This document shows, one piece after another, positions 9,094 to 19,900 of a stretch of 64,000 nucleotides of DNA (the first letter of the stretch is position 1; the number at the start of each line of letters is the position of its first letter). The translations under genes were made by a program, and so were the position numbers. Source of the stretch: Closterium sp. NIES-65 (taxonomy: Eukaryota > Streptophyta > Zygnematophyceae > Desmidiales > Closteriaceae); NCBI GenBank assembly GCA_948144175.1, contig CANXME010002327.1:992001-1056000 (forward strand). The letters run 5' to 3'. The notes beneath the pieces are model-generated. The model was not told the origin of the DNA and ran no database searches. It worked only from the letters and a program-made list of their open reading frames with translations.

Positions 9094-11996
9094 ACTGAGA
9101 ACGTAGAAGAAGGCAGTGCAGGGGATGACAGGAGATTCAGCGAGCTGAAGCACCGTCCCTTTAGGTAGCGCTTTGTTGCATGCAACGGCCTGCATTAGGC
9201 AGTACAGGCATTGGAAATCAAAGGCATTGGGAATCACACGCATTAGGACTTACAGGCACTGGGAAATATATGGATTTAAGAGCACAGGCATGAGGGTTTT
9301 GGGCCAACTGCAAATACAGATTCTAAACAACAAAGCAGAGGAACATGGCAAATAACAAGCCCATTGTGAATCTGCCTATTCAGGCCCTTCAAGCTATTCA
9401 GGCTATCCAAGCAGAGGAATAAAACTTTGTCCCAACATATTCAGACCTTCCACGCCAGCCGAGTTCAGTCAACCCTTTCAGTTGATCTCTCCTTACCGAG
9501 TTGCCGTCAGCTGTGAAAACTGCGGGCTGGAAATCCTGTGAGGGAATACCATTCTGATTCCACGTCCCCGCACAACTAGGGCGGCTTCTGACTCGACTCA
9601 ACTAGGGCGAATTCAGTTCTTTCTTTCCTTCCCATGCATGGTGATCTCCCCTTACCGACTTCTGCAGAGTGAACTGCATGCTGCCTGATGATATCCCCTT
9701 ACTGTGTTTTGTTGAGCGAATTGCGTGCTGGAGAGCCCTGCAAGGGAATACACGTCCACGCACTGCCAGTTGTCACCAATTACCGTCATGCTGGTGGCAT
9801 TCATGTTAGCTGGAGGGGAAAGCGAGAGGGCGAGGGAGGAAAATAGGAAAAAAAACAGAAATTCGCAACCATAAGGGACAAAGCTTCTGCGGCTTCCACA
9901 AAAATGAATTCTCAGTGAAGGGACAAGCTGAGTTTTGAAGAGGCGACGGGGGCGACAAGGATAGAAGGAAGGACGATGCTACTCACTTCCATAACGCATT
10001 CCTCAACAAGCTTCCTTCCTTTGACTGCTCAGACATTCAGCAAAAGAACAATACCCAAAAATACAAAATCTCGTGAAACGGGTTCGGGGGACTGGGCTGT
10101 TGGAGAGAATAATGGGCACGTGGGAAAGAATAAGAGGCAGAGGAAGGCGAGGGAGAAGAAGCACCTGTCTTGCAGGTGGGGAACAAAGAGGAGAGCTACA
10201 AATGTTGGAGGAGGAACAAGAGAGTAGAGGAAGGTGGGGCTGCAGCAGCACCTGGGTCGCAGGTGGGGAAGTTGTCAATGGTTCGGCTGGGGACGTAGTT
10301 GGGAGGGCAGATGCAGGAGTAGGCGCCCTTGCCATCGTTGATGCATGTGCCCACAGCGCAAGGGTTCTTGAAGTACGACCCACACACGTCCACTGTTAAG
10401 AGGGGTGGAGAGGAGTAATAGGGAGTGGTGTAAGGAGACAAAGGGAGGGAGGAGGAAAAAGGGAGGGGGGGGGAGGGGGGAGGGGGGAAGAAGGAGGTGG
10501 GGGGGATTACATTTGTGACCAATTAGATTCAGGGCAAATGTCAGGATGATTGACCCTTGGCTTGGCACAGAAATACAATACATATATGTGAGTGGTATTT
10601 GTTCACATGTGAAAGGTCTGTTTGTTTGTTTGTTTTATTTTACGGCCCTGCATGGATTCATAACCTAGAAAAGCTACCAAGAAGCACACAGAACCATGAA
10701 GGAACGTTGCAACGATAAGCAATACACCGTATCTCACCATATACACAGATGTTTCCATATCCGTTTGCTGCCTCAACGAAAGGCTGCTTGGTCTGATCCG
10801 GAATGGTGCAGTTGCATGTGTTGCTGTTGGTCTTGAGGTTGGGCATGCAAGTGAAGCGACTGCACGGGGTTTATGCTGGGCTGAAGATCTCCATCGCCCT
10901 TGTAGCTCTTCAAGCCGCATGGGTCCTTGGGAAGTGGAAGGCACAGAAGAGAGGGAGAGAGGGAAGGAGGAGATAAGGGAAGGATGAACCCCATGAACCT
11001 CAGGAAAGCTGACGTGTCAGCTTTCTCATGAACCCCTCAAAAGAGAAAGAGATGGAAAGGAGCACGCAAATAGCTCTTATTCTTGGGAATGGGCGTGCTT
11101 GCTGACCCTTAAAGAAGCTGTTATCACTGTTCCTTGGGGACTGGATGGCACACAAGATATAGAGGGCAGGAGGAGATAAGGGAAGGATGAATGAACCCCA
11201 TGGAAAGCTGAAGTTCCATAGAAAGAACCAGGAGCATGCAAATAACTCATAGATATGCTCCATTATTGGGAATGGAAGCGATTTTTGACCCTTCAAGAAG
11301 TAGGAAAACAACCTGATATGGTAGGTGCCTCACTCTTGACAATGGGGTAGATGCCAGGCAGCACGTTGATGCCACACACGCCATCGCCTCCCTGCATGTC
11401 CATTCGCATGTGGCCCCTGTCTCCCCACTCCTCGCCCCACGAGTTGCGGATGATCCAAAACGGCGGCGCAATGCGGTTCTCACTCCCATCATCCCTCAAA
11501 ACGAAGTACCCAACAACGAGTACGACGTGGTTCAGGTTGCCGGTATAGCAGCCAGGATCCTGGTACTTGAAAGTCTGGAGACAGAAAGGCAAACATGAAA
11601 ATATACTGGTTAGATAACATAAATAAGGAAGTGTATATGCACAGCGTATATCAAGTAAAAAAAAACATTAGGAGCACTGGTTGTTCTTTTATAAACAGCA
11701 GAACATTGTATGAGTTACATGACATATATTCACGTTCCTGTTCCCCACATTACTGGTAGAAATGTAGCGATAAACTGTGCCACATCACTTGTGGCAAGCA
11801 GGAAGCGGAAAGGAGCAACCAACCATTTGTAGACAAACAAAAGCGACTTGGTTTCACTCACCCCGTCGTATTTGGCGAAGGAGGCAACAGTGGCTTCAAT
11901 GTGAACCACCACTGGCTGCTTCTGCACTGCCAGCAAAAGCCCCACATACCCGTTGAATGCAGTGCGCTCAAAGCCCTGAACAGGGTACGTGATTTT
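9094..11996 (-). pseudogene. Copy A: truncated C1A protease-EGF-LysM gene copy
   Basis: Exons by comparison with copy E (minus strand): 11862-11996, 11313-11574 (catalytic His in NLNHVV and Asn in RNSWGEEW), 10738-10925, 10252-10392 (EGF-like), 9703-9809 and 9094-9189 (first LysM). It lacks the 5' half, including the catalytic Cys exon, because the segment is fused to a copia leader at 12120. It also lacks the last LysM exon and C-terminal exon, deleted with the insertion history of E1. The 10738-10925 exon carries one extra base near 10865 (cacggggttt against cacgggttc), a frameshift shared with copy D. About 55 bp are missing from the intron near 10030. A coding product is unlikely. Confidence 0.82.
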
Positions 11997-12120
11997 CTGT
12001 AATGAAGAAGAGTAAGTCGTGAGGGTTGGGACGGGAAGTGAATGCGATGTAAAAAGGGCAGAAAAATGAGGTTATTAGATTGGCAAAGAGAGGAGAGATT
12101 TGCGAGAGAGTGTCGGGCTA

Positions 12121-13047
12121 CGGGGCCGTGGAAGGGCGGCGACAGGGCCGCGGGAAGGGCGGCGAAGGGCCGCTGAAAGGGTGGCGACGGGGCCCGCTGA
12201 AAGGGCGGGCGGCTACGGGGCCGCTGAAAGGGCGGCGGTGGGGCCGCTGAAAGGGCGGCGACGAGCCGCTGAAAGGGCGGGGACGGGCCGATGGAAGGGC
12301 GGCGTAGGGTCGCTGAAAGGGCGGTCATGGGGCCGCTGAAAGGGCGGCGACGGGGCCCGCTGAAAGGGCGGGCGGCGACGGAGCCACTGAAAGGGCGGCG
12401 GTGGGGCCGCTAAGAGGGCAGGCGACGGGGCCTCTGAAGGGCGAGGTCGGGGCCGCGGAAGGGCGGGCGACGGGGCCGCTGTAAGGGAGGGCGGCGAGGC
12501 CGCGAAAGGGCGGGCGACGGGGCTGCTGTAAGGGAGGGCGGCGAGGCCGCGAAAGGGCGGCGACGGGGCCGTAGGAAAGGGCGGCGACGAGGCCGCATAA
12601 GGGGCGGCACGACGAGGCCGCAAGGGCAGCGTGACGGGGCTGAAAGGGCGGCGACGGGGCCGTAGGAAAGGGCGGCTACGAGGCCGCGTAAGGGGCGGCG
12701 CAACGGGGCCGCAAGGGCGGCATGACGAGGCCGCAAGGGCGGCGCGACGGGGCCGAAAGGGTGGCGCGACGAGGCCGTTAGGGGCCGCTAGATGCTGCTA
12801 GAGGGGAAACGACTCGGGGCGCGACTCGGGCAGAGGCCAAGCGTGCTCCGGGCAGGAAAAACTAATTTGGTGGGCCCTGGGAACAGTTCCCACGAGGGAA
12901 CCAGCTCTATACCAGGTGAAGATTGAAACGAGAGAATGATTGAACTATGAAAGAGTTGGGTACAAGTACTAACCCTAATTGGGTTGTACCCCTTATGGGC
13001 TACCCCACTACAGCCTACACAAATGTATAAGCTATAATGTTCTGATA
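12121..13047 (-). mobile_element. Junction 1: copia 5' LTR plus leader fused to gene copy A
   Basis: On the minus strand this reads LTR (13047 down to 12915), primer site TGGTATAGAGC, a leader with gggccc and a 23-bp GC-rich repeat (forms of gccgctgaaagggcggcgacggg on plus), and then passes at 12120 straight into an intron of gene copy A. There is no gag, pol or 3' LTR. The LTR terminus is mutated from TG to TA. Orientation is the same as the gene, so LTR-driven transcripts would run into the protease-EGF exons. Confidence 0.85.
12915..13047 (-). repeat. Solo 5' LTR of junction 1
   Basis: 133 bp, minus orientation, a subfamily distinct from E1-E3 but with the same palindromic core around aaccctaattgggtt. 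Its inner end reads CACC here and CACA in junction 4, where the canonical CA end is kept. Confidence 0.82.
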
Positions 13048-13860
13048 GGTACCTTGTTGTTCATTTGTACAATTGCATTCGTTCATGTTGATGCCAGCAC
13101 ATTATTCTCGGCCGTACGATCCGCCGTATTTATCGACAAGGTTGTGACGGTCGAGCAAGTTCATGGTTTCAACATGATGCGTACGTGCGTACGTGTTTTG
13201 GGGATCTCATTCAAGAGTGTTTTTTATCCACTATTTGAGGCATCCGTTTGAGCACAGATTCAAAACATTCAAACAAGTGCTCCAAAAAGTGCGTAAATAA
13301 CACTCTTCAAATGATATCCCCAAAATGTGAAACCAAATCTAAAGGGTTGCTATGCAACCCAAAAACAAGGCAATACTTCCTCCATAGCCACTTTGTTTAA
13401 CAGCATGATTTTAGATGTGGAAGAAGACACTAAGCTCAAGGTCTTTCTTAACTCTAAAACAAATTTGATGAGTGGTGACATGGCAAGGCAGCACCCGGCC
13501 ATTTACAGGGTGAGCAGATATATAACATGGTGCGGATCTTAATTTGAGTAGTCGTTGAGCTGCTCTCGAAACAGCTCTCATTACGCCGGAGTGGATGGAT
13601 TTAGGGTCTGCTGGTAGGGGCAGAAAGGGGAGGAGGAGAGTGGGGGTCAGAGAAGTAGTCCCGCTAGCTTCTAAGCGAGCACAATAGTTTCTGCTAGAGA
13701 ATCTGAGGGTTTCCTTATCAATATCCTTTGACTACATAATACAGATGTTCCGGATTAGAGGCCCTCGCTGAAAGAGTCCCTTTTCCCCCTTGTGCAGAGT
13801 TTTCTGATATCGCCTAGGGTTGGCCCGACCCCTATAGTCCCTTTTTTGGCGGGAAATTTT
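13048..13860. other. Junction 1 remainder, unassigned
   Basis: This is an 813-bp stretch repeated in every junction. It includes the 130-bp palindrome at 13196-13325, a small palindrome gggttgctatgcaaccc and a G-rich purine stretch near 13620-13650. I see no convincing coding region and recognise no element ends. Confidence 0.5.
13196..13325. repeat. 130-bp imperfect palindrome (copy 1)
   Basis: The left arm starts ttttggggatctcattcaag and the right arm ends cttcaaatgatatccccaaaa. The arms pair over about 55-60 bases with a few mismatches and a short loop. The same structure with equal length occurs at 28760, 44144 and 52886. It could be a small foldback element, a remnant of terminal inverted repeats or a hairpin RNA precursor. 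Confidence 0.8.
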
Positions 13861-15629
13861 GCAGCATGACCGAATCATTGCACGAATCAGCTCTACAGCC
13901 AATCAGATGCTCCAGATCGAACCAGCCCCAACATTCAGGGAAAATGAAAGAAGGGATTATTGATTTGATATTTAACTTTGGAATTGTAAGTAATTGTTTC
14001 TCTTGAGCGTGATTAATTCTCAATCCTGTCGCGCGGTCTCCAGCTCGCTCGACGATGACATCTCATTTACCTCGCTTACAAAGTAAACGAGATTCTTTTA
14101 CCTTATATTCGACCCCCAAACCATAATTGATTCTGTTTTGTTTTGCCCGTTTGTCATGCGACATTGATCAGCGTGGGGAACCGAATCTATGTACAAGACA
14201 AACTCCAAAGACTAGTAGCGAGAAATCCACTCTTCATGCAATTTTCCTGAACGGGACTGTAAGTATCGCGTTCTGCCCGGGGTTTGAAGGGTTTTGCACA
14301 TAGTCCGCGCGCAGCGTCTCAGTCCGTCGGAATATAAACGAGAACACTTGTAAGCATATATCGATATGACCCTGAAAGGCGCGGGAACAAGGGGGTTCAG
14401 CCTGGCTGACATCCCTTGATTTGTCGAACGAGCATGCAGAGCAGGTCTGATGAAAGGTCTCCAGGCTCCACATCTGCCAAACACAAGAAGCCAGCGACAA
14501 ATCGCAACCAAGACCACCCATCTACGTGTATAAATATATCGAATCATTGAACAAATCATCTTATCATCGGGTAGCTGACAATCTCGCCCACTAGAAGCGA
14601 AAGTCGCAAGTCAAATTCGTCCACAGGGCTTTTCACACAAAGCTGGATTTGCCATCATGGTCAACCAGTTACGTTCGCTAAAAACAGCCGAATATCCTGC
14701 TCGTTCGGTCCTAGGTTCATATAATTTTAACATAAAACAGTTAAATATCCAGCCTTCTTACCGTGTTCACAACATCTAAACCTCAATGTCATGCAGCCGC
14801 CACACCACTATGATGGTCACTGACCTTATACAAGTAGTGCCCTAAAAACATGGATTACTCCCTAGACATCGACACACCTGACTGCATCCGGCTCATCCGC
14901 AACCCCTTCGATTCCCTTAATCAATTCGATTCGACCCAACACTTGAAGACGATCAGACTCATCTATATGGCCGATTGTGGCCCAAATCACACACATCCAT
15001 AGAAAAATGATATGCACAACCCAGTTAATGAAATACGGTATGGTATGCCAAAATTAATGGACAACATATGTTATCAACGTTGCCAGCACAGGACTCCAAG
15101 AAGAAACAGGAGCGACATTCGCCACCCGCCATTAGAATAATGGGGAAGAAATCCGAGTGGGTCCACAACCCGCGGCAGGCATCCGTATGATTGAAAAGAG
15201 GGAGAAAACCGCCTCTGACTCCTTGTTTGTCCCCATTGCCATTGTTCAATCGTAGTCCTCATCCGTCTTATTTTTTTCTCCAAGAGGCAGGCACCTCTGC
15301 CAGAAGGCTTTGTCATAAGGTACCGAACCTTCCTTCCTAGCACTAGCACTATCCAACTCCCCTCAACCAACAATAAACTCAGTTTGAAAGCCTGAAAGCT
15401 GTCGAAATATGTTAAATACGGTAATAGAAACAGACATTTTATAAGCCCAACAAGATACTGTACAATGGGACGCATGCAAGAAATGGGTTGAAAACTAAAA
15501 CCCGAAGCAAAGTGAGCCAAACAACCCAAAAAACAGAAACGGACACAAAACCATAGTAGTTTTATAGTAGTGGAAGTAATATAGAAAGGTGGGGCTCCCC
15601 GTGCTTGAATAGAAACTTATGCCTCTCAT
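13861..15629. other. 3'-flanking region of copy B
   Basis: Noncoding-looking sequence downstream of the copy B stop codon. It matches 103-1027 but lacks about 165 bp, lost between two copies of gggtagctga near 14570. Several short minus-strand ORFs are conserved between segments only because the DNA is. I see no supported gene. Confidence 0.5.
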
Positions 15630-16643
15630 CTAACGCGGCACACATATGTACTTAGCCCCGACCTTCCCAGCACAGGCATTGCCATTGTAGGTATTGAAAT
15701 TTGAAGCTGCCTGGCTCATAGTGCCCCCATAGTAGCTGTAAGCACCGGAACAGGTCAGCGATGGGGACACATTCTTGGGCCGGCCCTTGGTGCATTTTCC
15801 GAGTAAAAACGGCCAGTAATCTGCTTGCAGACACACCTGGGGGCACCACGTGGGGCACGGGGTAGAAAAGAAAAGAGTAGGAAGAACGATAGGATGATGG
15901 GAACAGGAAAGGCTGGGAGAAAAGCAAGGATGGACACTGTAAGTGCCCCCGATGATTGGCTAGCTCCAAATCTCCTCATTCTCCCACCTACCACCTCCCG
16001 TTGCGCATCCCCTCTCCCCACCCATTCCTTTCCCACTTGCACTTCTCATCTGCACGCCGATTTTGTTGCCAATAGCCGACGTGGTGAAAGGGATGGTGTT
16101 GGAGCAGACAAGACCGGGGTTGTTGCGGTAGAGCTCAGCCCAGGTGGAAGGAGTGCTTGGCAGTCCCAACCCCTGCAGCAATTTCTCGCACGTGCTCTGT
16201 GCTGCGAGCGTGGCGTATTTCACACACTGAGGGACGCTGTAGGCGTATGTTCTGTTGCGCTCCACACAGATCGAGCAGCCGGGCTTGATGGTTTGCGTGC
16301 AGTCAAGGCCGGGGTTGAGGTCTGTGAGATCGTCTCTTGTGAGTTCAATAGAACTGGCAATGGACACACATGTGTCGCCCTGGAGGGTGAAGGGAGTATG
16401 AACGGATGGAAGAGGATGGAAGGGATGGAAGATGACTGAGAAGGATGATTGATGGACAAGAGACTATCTGCATTTATGGGGTATTCGTTGGATGCTGTTT
16501 TGAGGTGGGTATTATGATATTCAGTGAGTTGCAACGTGGCAATATGGTGATGCATGCCCGTACTGCAGAATGAAGTGATGATAAAAGGGATGAAATGAAT
16601 TCATGATTGGCATACGATGCAAGAAGAGGGGAGATGATGAACA

Positions 16644-16775
16644 TGTGGAATGAAAGAACACGAATGAATCAACTATGAAATGAGTGAGTACAAGTACCAA
16701 CCCTAATTGGGTTGTACCCCCTATGGGATACCCCACTATAGCCTACACAAAAGCATATGCTATAATGTTTTGACA
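16644..16775 (-). repeat. E2 3' LTR
   Basis: 132 bp. On plus it starts tgtggaatgaaag and ends atgttttgaca. It differs from the partner LTR at only a few positions (for example ttttgaca against ttctgaca, and cctacac against cctgcac). Confidence 0.93.
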
Positions 16776-16985
16776 CACCCCCATAGGCAAAGTGGGGGAG
16801 AACAAGGAGTCACAAGACCAGTCAAGCAAAGCAAAGCAAAGTTCAAGGTGGATCACAAAGTCACCACACAGTCCGAGCACAAGGTCAAGGCCACAAGGCC
16901 AGTTCACATGCAAGAGGAGACATATACATATAAGGCTAAACAAGCAAGAGCAGGTATATATATATATGCAAGAGTACAAGCAAGG

Positions 16986-19900
16986 TCAAGAGGAGAGCAA
17001 GTGAGGTAGGATAGGTACAAGTCCCAGCTGAGTGCAGAAGCGCTGATGATCACAAGGCGGAAGTGCCTTGGTGAAAACATCAGCAGTGTTGGCCTCAGAG
17101 GCCACGTACGCAAGTCGCAACTGACCACGCTGCTGCAGCTCACAAGCAAGGAAGTAGCGGAGAGCAATGTGCTTCATTCTGTGCTCCAAGCGCTGCTCTC
17201 GATACAAGGCCAGCATGGCCTTGTTGTCTACGTACAGCACTGGAGGAGAACGAGGCGGCTCTCCAAGGTCAGTCAGCAGGTAGGTGAGCCAGCGAAGCTC
17301 CTGTGCAGCCATGGCCCCGGCGTAGATCTCAGCCTCACAACTGGAGCCGAGAACAGAAGACGAGCGAGTAGCCCGTCACGAGACAGAGCCAGAGCCAAGA
17401 CTGAAGGTGTACCCCTGCGACGACCGCTGCATAGCCTGGTCGTCAGCCCAAGAAGCGTCCGTGTGACCAGTGAGGACCACTGGACTCCACCCTCCAAGCA
17501 CTAGCCCCATGCCCGGCGTACTGCACAAGTAGCGCAACACCCTCTTCGCTGCAGCCATGTGCTCTGGTCGGTGTCTCCCGGGAGCAACATAGCGTGCAAG
17601 AATGCTAAGAGGGTATGCAAGGTCAGGTCGTGTGCAGGTCATCAGGTACATGAGGCAGCCAACAAGCTCTGGGTACGGGCCACTCGACTCTACGGACTCA
17701 TCCGAAGGCAGAGCTGAGAGCGAGTGACGAGTAGCCAGAGGAGTGGCCTGAGGCGAGGAGTACGTGAAGCCGAAGCGCTGAAGGACCTGCTGCACCATGT
17801 GTGACTGAGTCAAGGTAATGGTGCGGCGTGCTCTGTCCCGAGTGATCTGCAAGCCAAGGTAGCTGCGTAGTTCACCCAGGTTTGTGCACGTGTGTCTCTT
17901 CTGCAGCTCGGTCTTCACGTAGGCGAGTCCAGCAGTGTCAGCAGTGGGAAAGACCAAGTGGTCGACGTACACGAGGATGTAGAACGGCGGTAGAGAAGTG
18001 TCGGTGCGCAGAAACAACGACGGGTCAGCAGTAGAGGGAGCAAACTCAAGAGCCGTAAGCGTAGTCCTCAGTGTGTCTTGCCATTCACACCGTGCCTGGC
18101 GGAGACCGTAGACTGGCCGTCGGAGGCTCCAGTGGGTGCCAGGAGGGAAAGTCCCAGTGAAGCCAGGCGGACGGCGCAGCCAGATCTCCTCGTGCAGGCT
18201 GCCCTGCAAGAAAGCAGTGCTGAAGTCAAGAGAGTGAAGCTCGTAGTCGCGCTGAGCGGCTATGTGCAGCAGCACCCAAAGAGTGGTCATCTTCGGGGTG
18301 GGAGAGAAGGTCTGAAAGTAGTCAACTCCCTGCCGTTGACTGAAGCCACGAGCAACGTACCGCGCCTTGAAGACAGGTGGAGAGCCAGGTGGCCGCTTCA
18401 CCCTGAAGATCCACATGCCACTGACGATGTTCGCCCCAGGAGGGGGAACCGCGTCAACGTAGGTGCCTGTGGACTTCCAGGAAGCCATCTCTGCATCCAT
18501 AGCTGCCTGCCACTGAGAGGAGTAGGGACCCTCTACGGCCTCCGCGTAAGAATGCAGAGTCGGGATGTCTAGTGCATCCGGGTCTCCCTCAGGGGCAAGC
18601 AGTACAGACGCGAGATGAGGTGAAGCAGCAGACAGACACTCAAACTCCTCCTACCTGTCCTCAAGGACGTCCGTGCCAACAGCACACTCACCCCCGACGG
18701 ACGGAGGACAGACAGACGCAGACTCAGAAACAAGACTAGCAACGTAGTCTAGATGACAGCGAGCAGCAAAGTCGACAAGCTTAGCAACAAGAGCAGACGC
18801 AGCAGTGGACTCAAAAGAGGGGTCAGTGACAACAGTAGCAAGAAGACGCGTGACAGTAGGACTGGCAGCACGAAGAGAGTCCGACTCCGGGTCGGCAAGC
18901 GCAGGAAGAGAGGACGCAGGAGGAGAAGGCAAAGGGGCACGCAGAGGAGCACTAGACGGACGCAAAGACATCCGGTGCGTGCCAGGGACAGGAGGAGGAC
19001 GCTGAAGTGAACCGCGACCACTAGCGCGAGCAGCACGAACAGGCGACGCAGGACGAGACGCAGGCTCACGACGCTCAGCAAGACCTCCAGTAGGACCAGT
19101 GTAAGGAGAGGGAGCATGCAGTGGGGAGGCAGGCTCTAACAGTGAGTGCGACTGGACAGGCGGTGGACACTCTACAGAAGGAGGAAGACCAAGAACCTGC
19201 TGCAGGAGCGGAACGAAGTACGGCCGAGGCCGCGCGGCAACTCCAGACACAGCAGGGACAGTACCAGCACCCTCAGCGGCAGCACCAGCGCCAACAGCAC
19301 CTCCAGCGGCAGGACCTCCAGCCGCACCAGCAGCAGGACCACCGCTAGGACAGACAGCAGCAGTCTCAGCACCAACACCCTCAGCAGCTCCAGCTCCAGT
19401 AGGACCCGCAGGCCCAGTAGCTCCGAAAGCGGCGGCACCAGCACCCTCAGCGGTCGAAGAAGCTCCAGCGCCAGCAGCACGCCTCCAGCGGCGAGCAAAC
19501 CACTCGCGCAGCTCCTGTGGAGAGAGGGGCTCCCGCCGAGACGGAGCACCCGGAGAACCTCCAGGCCCAGCACCGCTAGACGCCACAGGGGGAGGTCCAG
19601 CGACTGCAGGCTCCGCACCTCCAGGCTCAGCAGCTCCAGACATAGCACCTCCAGGCTCAGCAGCTCCTGACGGAGCACCCCCAGACTCAGCACCCTCTGG
19701 CGTAGCACCCCCAGACTCAGCAACCCCAGGCTGAGCACCCTCAGTCGCAGCACCCCCAGACTCAGCACCCCAGGTGGCAGCACCCCCAGGCTCGTCACCC
19801 CCAGGCTCAGCACTCACGCGCACAGCACCCCCAGAGTCAGCACCCCCAGGCTCAGCACCTGCACCAGTACCAGAGTCACCAGCAACCTCGACCGGCTCGA

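Larger units (their letters stand above)
102..12120. repeat. Tandem segment 0 (leftmost copy of the array)
   Basis: Starts at the shared motif gcagcatgacc and ends at gggcta, just before the copia-leader junction. It aligns to the segments starting at 13861, 29422, 44809 and 53548. It contains gene copy A and element E1. About 1.8 kb of the unit (the equivalent of 14628-16424) is missing around E1, so the last LysM exon and the C-terminal exon of copy A are gone. Confidence 0.9.

Noticed and set aside
12213..12736. Long minus ORFs rich in Pro, Ala and Arg in the junction leader
   Set aside because: Repeat-derived; not in frame with the protease exon downstream.
15074..15529. 151-residue minus ORF conserved at 30558, 46182 and 54923
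   Set aside because: Conserved only because the segments are recent duplicates; no domain, lies in the gene's 3' flank and has low-complexity hydrophobic content typical of chance frames.
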